Below are positions 44,827-56,361 of a stretch of 64,000 nucleotides of DNA, piece after piece; position 1 is the first letter of the stretch, and each line of letters begins with the position of its first letter. The notes under the pieces are model-generated. The model ran no database searches. It worked only from the letters and a program-made list of their open reading frames with translations, and had not been told where the DNA came from. Position numbers and translations under genes: made by a program. Location: assembly GCA_036365455.1 (NCBI GenBank), contig JAWQUS010000009.1, forward strand, positions 5,982,001 through 6,046,000. The letters run 5' to 3'. This DNA is from Macrosoma leucophasiata. Taxonomy: Eukaryota > Arthropoda > Insecta > Lepidoptera > Hedylidae.

Positions 44827-47800
44827 ATGGATTTGTTACAGTGGAATGTTAATGGTTATTTTAGAAGGCTAGAAAATATTAAACTATTAACAAATCAATT
44901 GAGTCCAAGTTGCATTTGTTTACAGGAAACAAATTTTACCTATGATTATTGTGCTAATATAACAGGATATAAACACTTTTATAAAAATCGCTTACATTCT
45001 AACAGAGCAAGTGGTGGAGTAGTTATATATATTAAACCGTATACCTTTCCGGAAGAAATATTAATTAATACCAATCTGGAAGCAGTAGCAATAACAATTA
45101 AATCTCCTATTTCCATAACCATATGTAACATATACCTACCTAATAGTAATCCACTCAATATTCACGAGATAAATAACCTAATAGGCCAGCTTCCAACCCC
45201 TTTTATACTTTTGGGTGATTTTAACAGTCACCATTTTTATTGGGGGTCAGAAAAATGTGATACTAGAGGCAAAACAATAGCTGAATGGTTAGACCAACTC
45301 AATCATGTATTGTTACTAAATAATGGCAAACCTACTCATTTTGACAGTAATACTGGTCTTACAAGTAATATAGATCTAACTTTAGCTTCACAAAATATAG
45401 CGTCATATTTTGAATGGAATGCTTTAGATGAATTGTATGACAGTGACCATTTTCCTATTTTCATGAAATCTCAGATTATAGATGACACGCAGACTAACAT
45501 AAAATTCCCAAAAAAATGGAAATTCCATTTGGCTGATTGGCCCATGTTTCGTGAAATGGTTGAACAAAATATTTCCGGATTAGTGCATTTGAACACTTCG
45601 TCTGATTATTTCATTAATGATATAGTTGAAAAGTTCACTTCAATAATTTGTGAATCAGCTATTAAAGCGATCCCTCAAACTTCTGGCTCTTTTAGGAAGT
45701 ATCATTTGCCATGGTGGAATGATGATTGTAAGATAGCTATTAGAGAAACCAAAAAAGCTCTTAAATTGTTTAAAAAACATGCCAGAAATGATCCCAATTC
45801 AATATATAAAATAGAATATAAGAAAAAAAGGGCATACTATAGAAGACTTCTCAAAGAAAGTAGAAAAAAGTATTGGGAAAACTGGGTATCTTCGATTAAT
45901 AATAAAACTCCCATTGCAGACGTATGGAAAAAGATACAAATGTTAAATCACCATAACGTTCGTTTTAGCAATATCGTACTTGAAAGATCTGATGGTACAT
46001 TTACTTCAAATCCATTCGACACTTCATACCTATTAGCTAAAACATTTGCAGCTAACTCTAGTACAAATAATTATACGCAAGAATTCCTCCAATATAAAAT
46101 TACACAGGAAACAAATTTAAATATCGACATTTCTGATAATAGCAATCCTATAAATAATAAAATAACTATGTTTGAACTGTTATTAGTACTATCTCAGTTA
46201 GGTAATTCTAGTCCAGGGCCAGATAATATACCTAATGTTATAATAAAAAACTTACCTACAAGTGGCCTTCAATATTTACTTGATTTATACAACTATATAT
46301 GGTCTAAACAAATATTTCCTGATAGTTGGAAAGAAGCATTAGTTGTTCCAATATTAAAACCTGACAAGATACCTAGTCTTCAAACGAGTTACAGGCCAAT
46401 ATCATTAACATGTAATCTATCTAAATTACTTGAAAAAATAATAAGTAAAAGAATCAGATGGTATTTAGAAACAAATAAATTGCTATCACCTTTTCAGTAT
46501 GGCTTTCGGCAATTTCGATCAACTACAGATCACTTATTAAATATTGAAAACGAAGTACTTGACAGTATTGCAAATGGAAATTATTCAATAATGGTAGCAT
46601 TGGATATAGAAAAAGCTTATGAAATGGTATGGAAATCTAGGATTCTAAAGTTATTGCAAGATATTGACATTAAAGGCGAATTGTGAAAAATTTTCTTTCC
46701 GATAGATCTATTAAAGTGAGGATTAATGACACAGTATCTGATAGCGTTCCAACAGAAAATGGTCTTCCACAAGGCTCAGTGCTTAGTGTGATATTATTTT
46801 TAATTGCGATCAATGATGTTTTCTCTCATATTGATAAACCGGTCAAAGGATTTTTATTTGCCGATGACCTTACATTAATATGCAGTGGTAGGACACTTAA
46901 ACCTACGTCAAAGTTAGTCCAAAATTCACTTAATGGTCTTCAAGAATGGTCTATGAAATCTGGTTTTAAATTCTCAAAAATAAAAACTGAGTTTATAATA
47001 TTATCAAGGAAGAGGAATAAAAGTAACAACATAGAATTAACGATAAATGAACATAAAATTAAAAAGTAAATAGTATAAAAATTTTAGGATTAACATTGAT
47101 AAAAAAATGACCTGGAATACTCATATTAATAAATTAAAATCAGAATGTTATAAAAGATTAAATATAATTAAAATGTTATCCTCGACAACTTGGGGGTCAG
47201 ATAGAGTTTGCCTTATTAACACTTACCGAGCTTTAATTAGACAAAAAATTGATTATGGTTCCATTATATATGATTCTGCAAAATCTCGGGTTCTAAACTC
47301 CTTGGAAAGCATTCAGAATACTGCACTTCGTCTTAGTATTGGTGCATTCAAAACTAGTCCTATCAAAAGTATTTTAGCGGAGGCAGGTGAAATGTCATTG
47401 GAGTTCAGGAGGAAAGACCTCATAATTACGTATTCTATTAACGTTCTATCCCAACCTGAAAATACTGTTTATAATTACTTTACTAAAAAATCACCAACAG
47501 ACGCTGAGTATGAATTCCAACTAAATATACCTCAGCCGTTAAGAATCAGAGCAGCCAGATATTTAAAAGAATTAGATCTGGAAATTCCTTCACTTTATGA
47601 AAAGAAACTACTTAATTGTGGTCCTTGGGAAAACTTTGAATTACCCATAAATTTAGATCTTGCTAAAAATTTAAAAGATCATACACCACAATATATATAT
47701 AAAAATTTATATTTAGAGATGAACAGTAAGTACGCTGATTGTAAAGTTTTTTACACAGATGGGTCAGTTATGAATGGAAGATCAGGATGTTCAATAGTGT

Positions 47801-48549
47801 GTGGTGATACATGTTATAGGTATAGATTATTTGATTTTAATTCAATTTTTAGTTGCGAAGCTACAGCTATTCTGAAAGCTTTAGATTTGATACGCGATGA
47901 ATCTAATTTAATTAAATATGTTATTTATAGTGATTCTAAATCATGTTTAACAGCCTTGCAAAATCCAGTTAATTTAAATCCTCTTATAATAGAAATAAAA
48001 CAAAGAATGATAAACCTTTTAAGAGACAATTATTCGTTTGAAATTATATGGATCCCAAGTCATCAAGGCATTGTTGGCAACGAAAAAGCTGATAGTGAAG
48101 CTAAAAAGGCAATAGATGAAATTCAGACCTGTAAATCAATTAAATCTATTCCAGTAGAAATAAAAAAATATTTTAAACTAAAAATTAAAACATTTTGGGA
48201 TAATTTTTGGAGAACAGGTAACACAAGTAAATTATTTGAAATTAGAAATTCTGTATTTGATAAAAGTCCTCTTTTATTTAAGACTAGGAAAGACCAAGTA
48301 GTAATTACTAGATTGCGTATCGGACATACAAATATGACACATATTCACCTGATAACGAAACAAGATAAAAACAAATGCAAATGTGGACTCGAATTGACTG
48401 TTTTACATCTATTAGTAGATTGCACAGCTTTCAGTAATGAAAAACAGAAATGTAAATTACCTAAAAGTATAAAGGAATGTTTAAATGAAGATGGATGTAC
48501 AAGAACTTTAAGTTTTTTAAAATTGATTAATATGTACAAATTAATTTAA
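44827..48549 (+). pseudogene. I-like LINE ORF2: endonuclease, reverse transcriptase, RNase H; frameshifted
   Basis: Frame 1 (44827-46686) has the endonuclease (LQWNVNGYFRR, LQETNFTY, LLGDFNSHHFYW, YDSDHFPIF) and RT (YRPISLTCNLSKLLEK, QYGFRQFRSTTDHL, VALDIEKAYEMVW). The frame then shifts near 46680 to GLPQGSVLSVILF, FLFADDLTL and FKFSKIKTEFIIL (to 47069). Two more shifts lie between 47067 and 47100. The third segment (47107-48549) has a C-terminal linker and RNase H: FYTDGSVMNG, CEATAILKAL, IYSDSKSC and WIPSHQGIVGNEKAD. A CKCGLELTVLHLLVDC-type Cys/His cluster sits near the end. All catalytic motifs are present, so inactivation is by indels only. Confidence 0.92.
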
Positions 48550-48634
48550 GAAATTATAGTTTTTGCCGTGGTCGCTAATGACCTTAGATGTTAAAAAGCG
48601 ACCTTAAATAAATAAAAAAAAAAAAAAAAAAAAA

Positions 48635-48647
48635 AAATATTGTTTGC
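48635..48647 (+). repeat. 3' target-site duplication of the I-like LINE
   Basis: AAATATTGTTTGC follows the A tail (the first A residues are ambiguous with it). Perfect match to 43242-43254. Confidence 0.9.
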
Positions 48648-48709
48648 ACAATGGTATTTGTTGAACACCTGGTACCCAAAGTAAGATTAAACTTGTGTTA
48701 TGAGTATCA

Positions 48710-48946
48710 GGGGTGCGACCGCCTATCGACATTGCTATTGTCGTTGTCATTGCTGTCAAAATTTCATGTCGATTTTTGCTTAAACTAAATAACAATAATC
48801 GAAATAATCTACCATTATCGCTTGTTTCTCACCTACGAAAGCAAGAAAAACGATCAGATTATCACTTTTAAAGGAGCGACAAATCGACATGAAAATTTGA
48901 GAGCAATGACAACGACAATAGCAATGTCGATAGGCGGTCGCACCCC
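48710..48946. mobile_element. Foldback MITE, 237 bp, ~68-bp TIR
   Basis: GGGGTGCGACCGCCTATCGA through GTCGTTGTCATTGC on the left (48710-48778) is inverted at 48880-48946. There is a near-perfect stem with a ~100-bp AT-rich loop and no coding content. It lies 62 bp downstream of the LINE target duplication. Confidence 0.88.
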
Positions 48947-49779
48947 AGTGCATAATATATATCACCACTCCTACTATCTATTGCTATCTTCCAGAAATAC
49001 GGAGCCGTAAATTCACTAGGTATTCACTATCTTAAATAAAACGGTTGTGCCCAAACATTACGATTTAGTGAAGTTTTCGTACGAATTTATTGTAATGCAG
49101 AGGTACCTACTTCCTCAAACCCGCCAATGGAGTTCCACAATCAGTAAACACGCCGCAAAAAAAGAAATCCTTTGATTAACTTTGTTGTTTACTGGTATTT
49201 GTTACCAACTTTGCCGAGAACTAAGAATAATATAAATCACCTTTGTTATAGCTCCAAAAGGGGCGATGACTGTTGGATGGACTAGAACGGGTAAACATTT
49301 TAGTCCGGATGCTAAGAGCTTTCTTCTAGGAATTCGTTTCAAATAAAAGACTTTTACCGTTTTGATAAGAGTTATACCTATGGAAGTTCCTTCATTCCTT
49401 CACGACATGTTTCGTCGTGGGGTTTGTCACAGCTGAAGGTCGATTATTTTATTGCATCGCTTTGAGATGGAGGTAACGAAATCTTTTGCCAACTATGCTA
49501 GTTATGCAACCGATACAATTAACTCTTGATTTTATCTATCTTTAAAATCCTGTAATAACAGAGTCCTGTCTCTTTGTCAGTGACGGGACGCCAGTGTTTA
49601 TACCTGACCACCGGACAGAACACACCATTTTTAAACAGAGTCAAACGTCAAAACAAGATACGCTTTACAGGCATATCATGCCATCTTAAATTTTTATCAC
49701 AATTGATCAATTTATGAATATACCAATTATATACAAAAAAACCGTACTAACTTTCCGTTATTAAATTTCCGTATTTCTG
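48947..49779. other. No recognisable feature
   Basis: Nothing assignable. Confidence 0.35.
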
Positions 49780-50117
49780 AAGCGCGCATGGCCCGGCGGC
49801 TAGTGTAGATCATGCGATCTACTCGGTTAAGCACTACCGGCGCGATCGGGTTGTGTGATGGGTGACCGCTAGTGGTAAATTAAAATGCGCTTAAGTCGTC
49901 GGTCCCGGTTGCTATCGATAGATAGTAGTCGTTAAACCTTGTCGGAGGCCTTATGGGTGGTTTGAAAACATCCGACAGCGGGTTGGCCACTAACCCACCC
50001 ACCTCCACCAATCCGCATTGGAGCAGTGTAGTGGAGTAAGCTCTAGGCCTTCCCCCAAAAAAGGGTAGAGACTCGTGCCCAGCAGTGGGACGTATAATGG
50101 GTTGCCATTATTATTAC
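49780..50117 (+). repeat. SINE with 5S rRNA-like head and RTE-like tail (family D)
   Basis: The head (about 49808-49872) reads TCATGCGATCTACTCGGTTA, AGCACTACCGGCGCG and GATGGGTGACCGCT (49857-49870). These have the order and spacing of the 5S rRNA segment that contains its internal promoter. The body has GACAGCGGGTTGGCCACTAA and a CCCCCAAAAAAGGG stretch. The tail is CCCAGCAGTGGGACGTATAA plus an ATT repeat, resembling the RTE 3' ends at 57.6 and 60.7 kb. The 5S comparison is from memory. Confidence 0.75.
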
Positions 50118-51896
50118 AAAAAAAATCCGATGCATGAACTTACATCGAAGCACGCTTTTATTTCTTTGAAAGGAATATTACTTGCCTTTAATCAATCTTA
50201 CGTTGGGTGATACATTATGATTTTTGATCCCAATTTCCATATTGCTTTCATAAGAAAGAAGAAGATGAATAGGTCTTCATAAGTAGGTAAGTACAAAAAA
50301 TTCATGATACACAACGGTTGTTCCGATTGATTCGGGTCAACAGAGGTTGAATAGGTTCCTGCAGGTTCCTCGGGCCCGTCTCCAAAAATGTCGAAATGAA
50401 TTCTCCTTATGCAATCTCTTAAATGGTATCGGCAGCGCCAAGACGCTCCCCTGAGTAATGCTCATTGGCAAGTTGACAATTTTTCCCTTACATTTAATAT
50501 ATGCATCGACATAATTTGTCGAAATGGATGCCGGTCTTTGTAGTGTTAGACTTATTGATGCAATCAGGACATGAGGAATATTTTGTATCATGTTGTATCT
50601 ATATACTTACTAGCGATGTTCCGTGGTTCAGTTCTGCACTAACAAAAACAAGAAAATACGTACAATATTTCTTTAATATCTGTGATGGGGAGAGACTATG
50701 GCGTTCTTATCGGTAAAATAAAGAGTCAGTTAATTTCGCCAGTCACATTTTTCGAGTCCGAACCATTGTAATAACGATCGAGCCTTTAGAAATTATATGA
50801 ACACATTTTCTGACTCCAGGACTACAACTGAAAAATTTCTAGTATTAAATATAGCTTACTTCCCTAGTAATGTTTTATAAGCTACCTACTAGTTTACTAA
50901 AATTAAGTAACCTTTTTTGTAGTCGAATCATTCACTAGTCTACCTACTATGAAATATATTCTTACCAAAGTTCGATTGTGGGATACCGTAGATTTATTGC
51001 CCCATTCAAGTTCATTCAACTGCAAAGGGAATCCGTCTGGGCGAGCGGTCCGATACGAGCCTATTCGCACCGAGTCGCCATGGCGCCTGTGACGTCATCC
51101 CACCGTCCTTCACTTCCCTTATGTAGTAAAAACTTCTTCCAACCTCCTCAAATCCCATCTCATTCAAGTACCGACTCCATATAAACAAAACCTAATGTAT
51201 TGCTCCCAATTTTTTTTAAACCGGTTGTTAACCATGACCTCATAGGCCGCCGGCTGACGAACAACAATCCCTTATTTGGGAAGACGACCACGAGGAAGGC
51301 TAGCTTCAAGTCTGCTAGCCTTTGCGATATGTCGCCTACATATTTATATTTTAGGAAATGCAATTAATATCGACATAAAATTAGCAAATTTTGGTCTCCA
51401 CTTAAGTTTTGTGGTTATGACTGGCTATCGTTTGGCAAATGATGTCTAATAGACATGATTGCTAATGGTGACTGTAAGGTTTTATTAAGGCAATTTGATA
51501 CCACGATATTGACTATCTGATTAGACAGAATAGACCAGCCATAGGCTTCTCATTATAAAAACAAGAGAAAAATATTATGCCGTGGGAATCAATAAAAGGC
51601 AACGGTGAAGAATGTCATTTATGATAACCGTTGGTTGATATTCAATGAGATTCAATCTAACCTGTCGTTGTCTTCCCACGGTGTATAAGGTTATGATAAA
51701 GAGGCGATACAATAAATAGCTTGAAAGTCTCCGAATGGGTATTGAATAGTATTGATATGCTCGCCGCGCCGCGTCTCGCCGACAACGTCGCGTCGCTCGT
51801 TGGTGTATCCGACCGGGGATAAATGGGTACATTATTGTCCAGATGTCGAATTTATCCTTATATCACATATCGAATAACAATGTAAACTATATAAAA
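50118..51896. other. No recognisable feature
   Basis: Nothing assignable. A CG-richer patch at about 51040-51110 includes one TGACGTCA site. Confidence 0.35.
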
Positions 51897-52205
51897 AACG
51901 TAACTTCACGCCTGTAATCCCCGAAGGGGTAGGCAGAGGTAAATGCATGCATTCAAGCATACATGCAAACACCCACGATTCGCTGGTTACGTTTTGGCCC
52001 ATGTAACAGGTGGCGAGCCTGTTGCCATCTCCGGGCACATTACCAAACTCCGAGGTACTGGGAATCTTCCAGAAAATGGAAAAATCCCAATCGAACCAGA
52101 GATAAAGGATTTTAAACCGTTATCTCTGATAGCCCTCGACCCGGGAATCGAACCCAGGACCTCCAGTATAGTAATAGTGGCCTGCTACCACTAGGCTACT
52201 GAGGC
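51897..52205 (-). repeat. tRNA-derived SINE (family B), full length
   Basis: On the minus strand it starts GCCTCAGTAGCC. Box A TAGCCTAGTGG is at 52198-52188 and box B GGTTCGATTCC at 52154-52144, both perfect. The body then runs through ATCAGAGATAACGG, and the tail CTCTGCCTACCCCTTCGGGG...GGCGTGAAGTTA ends at about 51900. The best reference copy of family B in the window. Confidence 0.93.
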
Positions 52206-52493
52206 AGATATGTACTGGGAAATTGATTTAATTCGTTATTATTTATTGGCTGGTTTCAGAAATCTATATCATCATAAATTATTGACCGCGAAATTTTTGG
52301 AAGCGGTTCTTTAGCCATAGATTACAGGAAGGATTATATTATATTATATATATTCTTATTCTCTTCTTGTTTATACTTTTAGCCGGTTGGGAAGGGATAA
52401 TATTTATTTTATACCTAGTTGAAATCCTTCAGGTCTCCAAAAAAATATAACAATAGATTTCTTATTGTCTTGGGCCCTATAGGGTCCAGCTGC
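52206..52493. other. No recognisable feature
   Basis: Nothing assignable. Confidence 0.35.
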
Positions 52494-52650
52494 AATGTAT
52501 GGCCCTGTATTTCCGGCACAGAGGCATAACACCTTAAGCCTCAGGAGTCGTCTGCATTTTGACTTTGGTCTTCGTGTAGGTGTCTATAGGCTGCAGTCAT
52601 CACTTAACATCAATGTGAACTGCATGCTTGTTTGCCACTTCCATTACTAC
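52494..52650 (+). repeat. Family A repeat (A1), 3' half
   Basis: ATGTATGGCCCTGTATTTCC, GAGGCATAACACCTTAAGC, GTGTCTATAGGCTGCAGTCA and AACTGCATGCTTGTTTGCC, ending CCATTACTACC without a long A run. Confidence 0.85.
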
Positions 52651-53837
52651 CAAGTTCCATATACATAAGTTTTCCATTACTTCCATTACTACTGTTTGCT
52701 ATTTCCAAAACTACCAAGCCATGCGTGGCGATTATGCCCTATCCCCCGCATAGAGTGGCTTTTGTCAGCGGTGGACATCTTTCGGTTGAAATTATGAACC
52801 TGCGCTTAAAGGTATTCAATATTACTTGTCCGACATACATCCTTTAGAAATAGTAATCCCCAGGGGATGATATTGCGGTACCCTATAAGTTGAGCATGAC
52901 AGGTCGATATCAGAGAGATTGGAAATACTCCGGTATTACTTTGTTATTTGGCATTTATTGGTTTCCGCGTGTGAAGATACAACGTGTACCTAATTATTAT
53001 AATTAATTTTACATGTTATGATTTACCTTTACCGAATACAACTTGTCGTCTGTGTTTCCTGGAAGTGGAACGTTAAGGCGGTGTTAATATTAATTTAAAG
53101 ATCTACGATTTACCATTTAGGAATTGTATGTTACATACTTTAAAGGAGATTTCTTTGATATACCTACATAGAAATAAGAGCGATATAAATGTTATTTTCC
53201 TTTTGAATTGTTCTGGCGAGATTCTATATCTACGAGTATGTAGCGATTCCGTTAATAGCTTCGGAATCGATTTTGCAAAACAACAAACAGCGGCATTAAA
53301 GGCAATTGTGACAAACAAGTTAGATGTTTAGTAAGTCTACAGCTATTTTTGTTGTAGATAAAATTATACCCACTCGTTCCCATAAAATATACTCATAAGT
53401 TCACTGGGAAAGCTGCCCACGTAAAATGTAAATTAAATTATATTGCCAGTGACGAAACCGTGCTCCTTTAGAGTATTATCCTTTCCGAGTCGCAGACGAA
53501 TAAGCAATTTCACCGTATCACCGTCTGTCTGCACCTTTTTTTTATTCGTTGTTCAAATGTAAGTTGGCAGTTTGCAAAAAGCTATCCGCGATATTAAAAA
53601 TGAGTTGGTTTTTTTTTGTAGCCGTTGTTAATTGTAACTGTATTTATAAACAACTAGATGTCTCGGCGAACTTTGTGCCGCCTTAGAATTATGCAGTGTT
53701 AACGTTTATCAAGGTGGAGACAAATCCACCAAAAAGTAACGGATCGAACCGTTCCTGAGTTATACATGTCGCGAGTTCTCAGGCTTGCAGTTATGGGCTA
53801 TAATATTACCTATCTTCAATCACTTGATGCAGATTTA
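52651..53837. other. No recognisable feature
   Basis: A 67-codon frame at 53128-53331 has reasonable composition but no recognised domain. No repeats identified. Confidence 0.35.
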
Positions 53838-54093
53838 TCTACATATATATAAAAATCAATTGCTGTTCGTTGGTCACGCTAAAACTCGAGAACGGCTGGA
53901 CCAATTTGGCTAATTTGATTTTGAATGGTTTTTGGAAGTCCAGGGAAGGTTTAAAAGGTAAGATAATATGAAGAAATTGAAGGGAAATAGTAAGAACCAC
54001 AATTTCATTTTCACATACAAATAGACCGTATCTATCAAACCTTTGACACATTATTTAATTCTGAGGCAATACGAAGTTTTCCGGGTCAGCTAG
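53838..54093 (+). mobile_element. Non-autonomous Helitron, 256 bp
   Basis: A (53837), then TCTACATATATATAAAAATC, ending TTTTCCGGGTCAGCTAG, then T (54094). The body includes CACGCTAAAACTCGAGAACG and TGGAAGTCCAGGGAAGGTTT. Its GGGTCAGCTAG end matches the Helitron at 7428-12339. Confidence 0.85.
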
Positions 54094-54189
54094 TTTATGA
54101 AATAAAAATATATTTTTTTCTCCTTTTCATTATATTGTATCGGTCTTGTGCTTTTTATATCATGTCAAGATTGTCAAGTGACAAACAAA

Positions 54190-54362
54190 TGTGGCCACTG
54201 CAACATTTTATATAAAGGCGTTGCCACTTCTAAGGCGTACATTAACATCTTCTCAGATCATAATATAGTGCTGAACTTTACAATTTTCCGCCAAGTAGAT
54301 AAAGTAACGCGATGGTGCGTACGCCGTCAAGCTCCGTTACTGGAGCTTTACCACCGGTGAAA
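54190..54362 (-). repeat. Family A repeat, degenerate head half
   Basis: GTGCTGAACTTTACAATTTT, CCGCCAAGTAGATAAAGTAA, GGTGCGTACGCCGTCAAGCT and GGAGCTTTACCACCGGTGAA. Confidence 0.7.
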
Positions 54363-54385
54363 ACTTCAGAAAATTTAATCATTCA

Positions 54386-54790
54386 TGTGTTTGTGCACGC
54401 TAATTTCAGAAACGGCTTATTTGATTTGCAGTTTTCACTAATATATTGTGGAAAGTTTAACTTAACATTTAGTGTTTGTTTCATGTTAATCAGTTCAGAA
54501 ATAAAAAAGTTACGACAATTTAAAGAATCATGTACCTATTATCGAACATTTTAAAACTATTCTGTATCTATCTTCTGTCTTTTTTAGGGTGCCGTATCTA
54601 AAAGGTAAAAATGGACCCTTTTACTAAACCTCCGCTGTCTGTCTGTCTGCCCGTCCATCCGTATGTCTGTCACCAGGCTGTATCTCATAAACAGTGATAG
54701 CTAGAAAGCTAAAATTTTCACAAATTATGTATTTCTGTTACCGCTATAACGACAAAATTAAATACTAACAAAAAGAAAATGAAAATGGAC
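54386..54790 (+). repeat. Duplicated block H, copy 1
   Basis: Collinear with 55434-55853: TTTGTGCACGCTAATTTCAG, ACATTTAGTGTTTGTTTCAT, CAGAAATAAAAAAGTTA, GGGTGCCGTATCTAAAAGG, a GTCTGTCTGTCT run, CTGTATCTCATAAACAGTGA and GCTAGAAAGCTAA. Same strand, about 1.05 kb apart. Confidence 0.85.
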
Positions 54791-55483
54791 GATGGTGGTG
54801 GTGGTGTTGGTGGCATTAGTGGGTAAAAATGCACAACGTTAATATTCAATTTTACTCTTCTGCCGGCTCTTACGGAGTGCCTATATTATGCATAGATCTA
54901 TCTTTTATCTTTCATTCTCTATTCGAAGCACTAATTGACCGAAACTTTTGAAAACTTTATAGTAATTTTCTATAAAAAAATATAAGGTACCTACCTATGC
55001 ATAGAAATTTAAAATGGCGCTTTCGAAAATACGGTTCAGCATAGGATGGATGCGCGTTTAAACACATAATTAGCAAATTTTTGCAATCCTAGCAGGCTGT
55101 GTGCTTTTATGCCCGATGGCCATACGTCTAATATCGTGTACAGAGAAGCATTACTGCAAAGTTGAGTTGACTGAGTACTTATAATAAAACTGTAGAAGTG
55201 TAAATTCTGTACATTAAAAATATTGAAAAAATAAGTACCAGGGGGGGATGTTACTAGATCGATACCGAACCCAAATATGTGATTAGAAAAAAAATTGTCT
55301 GTCTGTCTGTCTGTTTGTTCAAGCATCACAGAAAAACTACCGGTCCGATTACAATGAAACTTGGTATGATTAAACTTTAACCTTTGGCGCACAACACTGG
55401 GTACTTTTTATCCCGGAAAAATGTCTGTTTGTCTGTGTGTTTGTGCACGCTAATATCAGAAACAGCTTATTCGATTGGCGGTT

Positions 55484-55535
55484 GAAACAAACACTAAATG
55501 TTAAGTTTCGAAACTTAACATTTAGTGTTTGTTTC
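55484..55535. repeat. Perfect 52-bp palindrome
   Basis: 26-bp arms (left begins GAAACAAACACTAAATGTTA) with no spacer and no mismatch. The right arm is ancestral, since it matches copy 1 of block H. The left arm replaces a diverged sequence there. Confidence 0.97.
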
Positions 55536-55686
55536 ATGTGAATCGGTTCAGAAATAAAAAAGTTATATCAATTTAAAAAATCATATCGAATATTTTTCTT
55601 AGCTATTCTGTCTATCTTAGTTCTATCTTTTAGGGTATTCGTACCTAAAATGTAAAAACGGACCCCACGGATTACTAATCCTCCGC

Positions 55687-55687
55687 T

Positions 55688-55718
<31 letters not shown>

Positions 55719-55737
55719 CGTCTGTCCATCTGTCTGT
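55687..55737 (+). repeat. (GTCT)n microsatellite
   Basis: Six or more uninterrupted GTCT units followed by GTCC/GTCCATCT variants. Confidence 0.95.
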
Positions 55738-56042
55738 CACCAGCCTGTATCTCATAAATAGTGATAGTTAGAAAGCTAACATTTGCACAATTATATATTT
55801 CTGATACCGCTATAAAGAGAAAATTAACTACTAAAAATAAGAAAATGAAAATGTTAAAGGGGCCCAAGGGGGCATACAATAAACGTGTTTTTTTTCGTTT
55901 ATTTTTTTGCTCGATAAACATAACGGTAGCAAGTAGACGCTTAAAATTTTCAGAGAATTTTTAGGGCTTATGTTGTATATTACCCCTTTCCATAATAAAT
56001 CTATACATCTATACATCTATATTTCCATAATAAATCTATACA

Positions 56043-56361
56043 TCTACACAAATAAATAAAATTGGAGTGTCTGTTTGTAATATAGAAATAACCGCTTTTT
56101 ACTAAATGCATATGTATTATACACGGTACATATACCAAAACAAAATTTTTTACAATTTTTGTCTCTTTGTCTGTCTGTCTGTTTGGCGAGGCTAATCTTG
56201 GGAACGGCTTTACCGATTTTGACGGGACTTTCACTGGCAGATAGCTGATGTAATAAGGAGTAACTTAGGCTACTTTTATACTAGCTACGCCCACGACTTC
56301 GTCCGGGTAGATACTAAACAATCATACATTCTTATGCGGGCGAAGTCGCGGGCACAGCTAG
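56043..56361 (+). mobile_element. Non-autonomous Helitron, 319 bp
   Basis: A (56042), then TCTACACAAATAAATAAAAT, GGAGTGTCTGTTTGTAATAT and a GTCTGTCTGTCTGTTTGG run, ending GCGAAGTCGCGGGCACAGCTAG, then T (56362). Its last 81 bp carry a second, inverted CTAG end (56281). Confidence 0.8.
56281..56361. mobile_element. 81-bp segment with two outward Helitron-like CTAG ends
   Basis: CTAGCTACGCCCACGACTTC on the left is inverted to GAAGTCGCGGGCACAGCTAG on the right. The middle reads TAGATACTAAACAATCATAC, like TAGATACTGAACAATAATTT in the 88-bp element at 26656-26743. Confidence 0.75.

Larger units (their letters stand above)
43255..48634 (+). mobile_element. I-like LINE, full length, about 5.4 kb
   Basis: Starts CACAGTCGTACGCGGGTAGT directly after the target duplication. 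It has a 158-bp 5' UTR, ORF1 (43413-44603), an inter-ORF spacer, ORF2 with endonuclease, RT and RNase H (44827-48549), and a ~20-A tail ending at the 3' target duplication (48635). Having RNase H downstream of the RT and a single CCHC ORF1 fits the I group. Both ends are defined by the 13-bp duplication, so it is not 5'-truncated. It is AT-rich, unlike the LINE at 7.8-11.4 kb. Confidence 0.93.
55434..55853 (+). repeat. Duplicated block H, copy 2
   Basis: Diverged copy of 54386-54790 with an expanded GTCT run (55687-55737) and a palindrome not present in copy 1. Likely a dispersed non-autonomous element of unknown class. Confidence 0.85.

Noticed and set aside
49808..49872. Possible 5S rRNA gene
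   Set aside because: Only part of 5S is matched, with many changes, and it continues into a SINE body and LINE-like tail.
52141..52205. Possible tRNA gene (box A and box B present)
   Set aside because: The boxes belong to the head of a SINE that recurs with the same body and tail at 40144, 51897 and 61110; no cloverleaf.
55687..55737. GTCT repeats as a CRISPR-like or tandem-repeat array
   Set aside because: Simple microsatellite without unique spacers.
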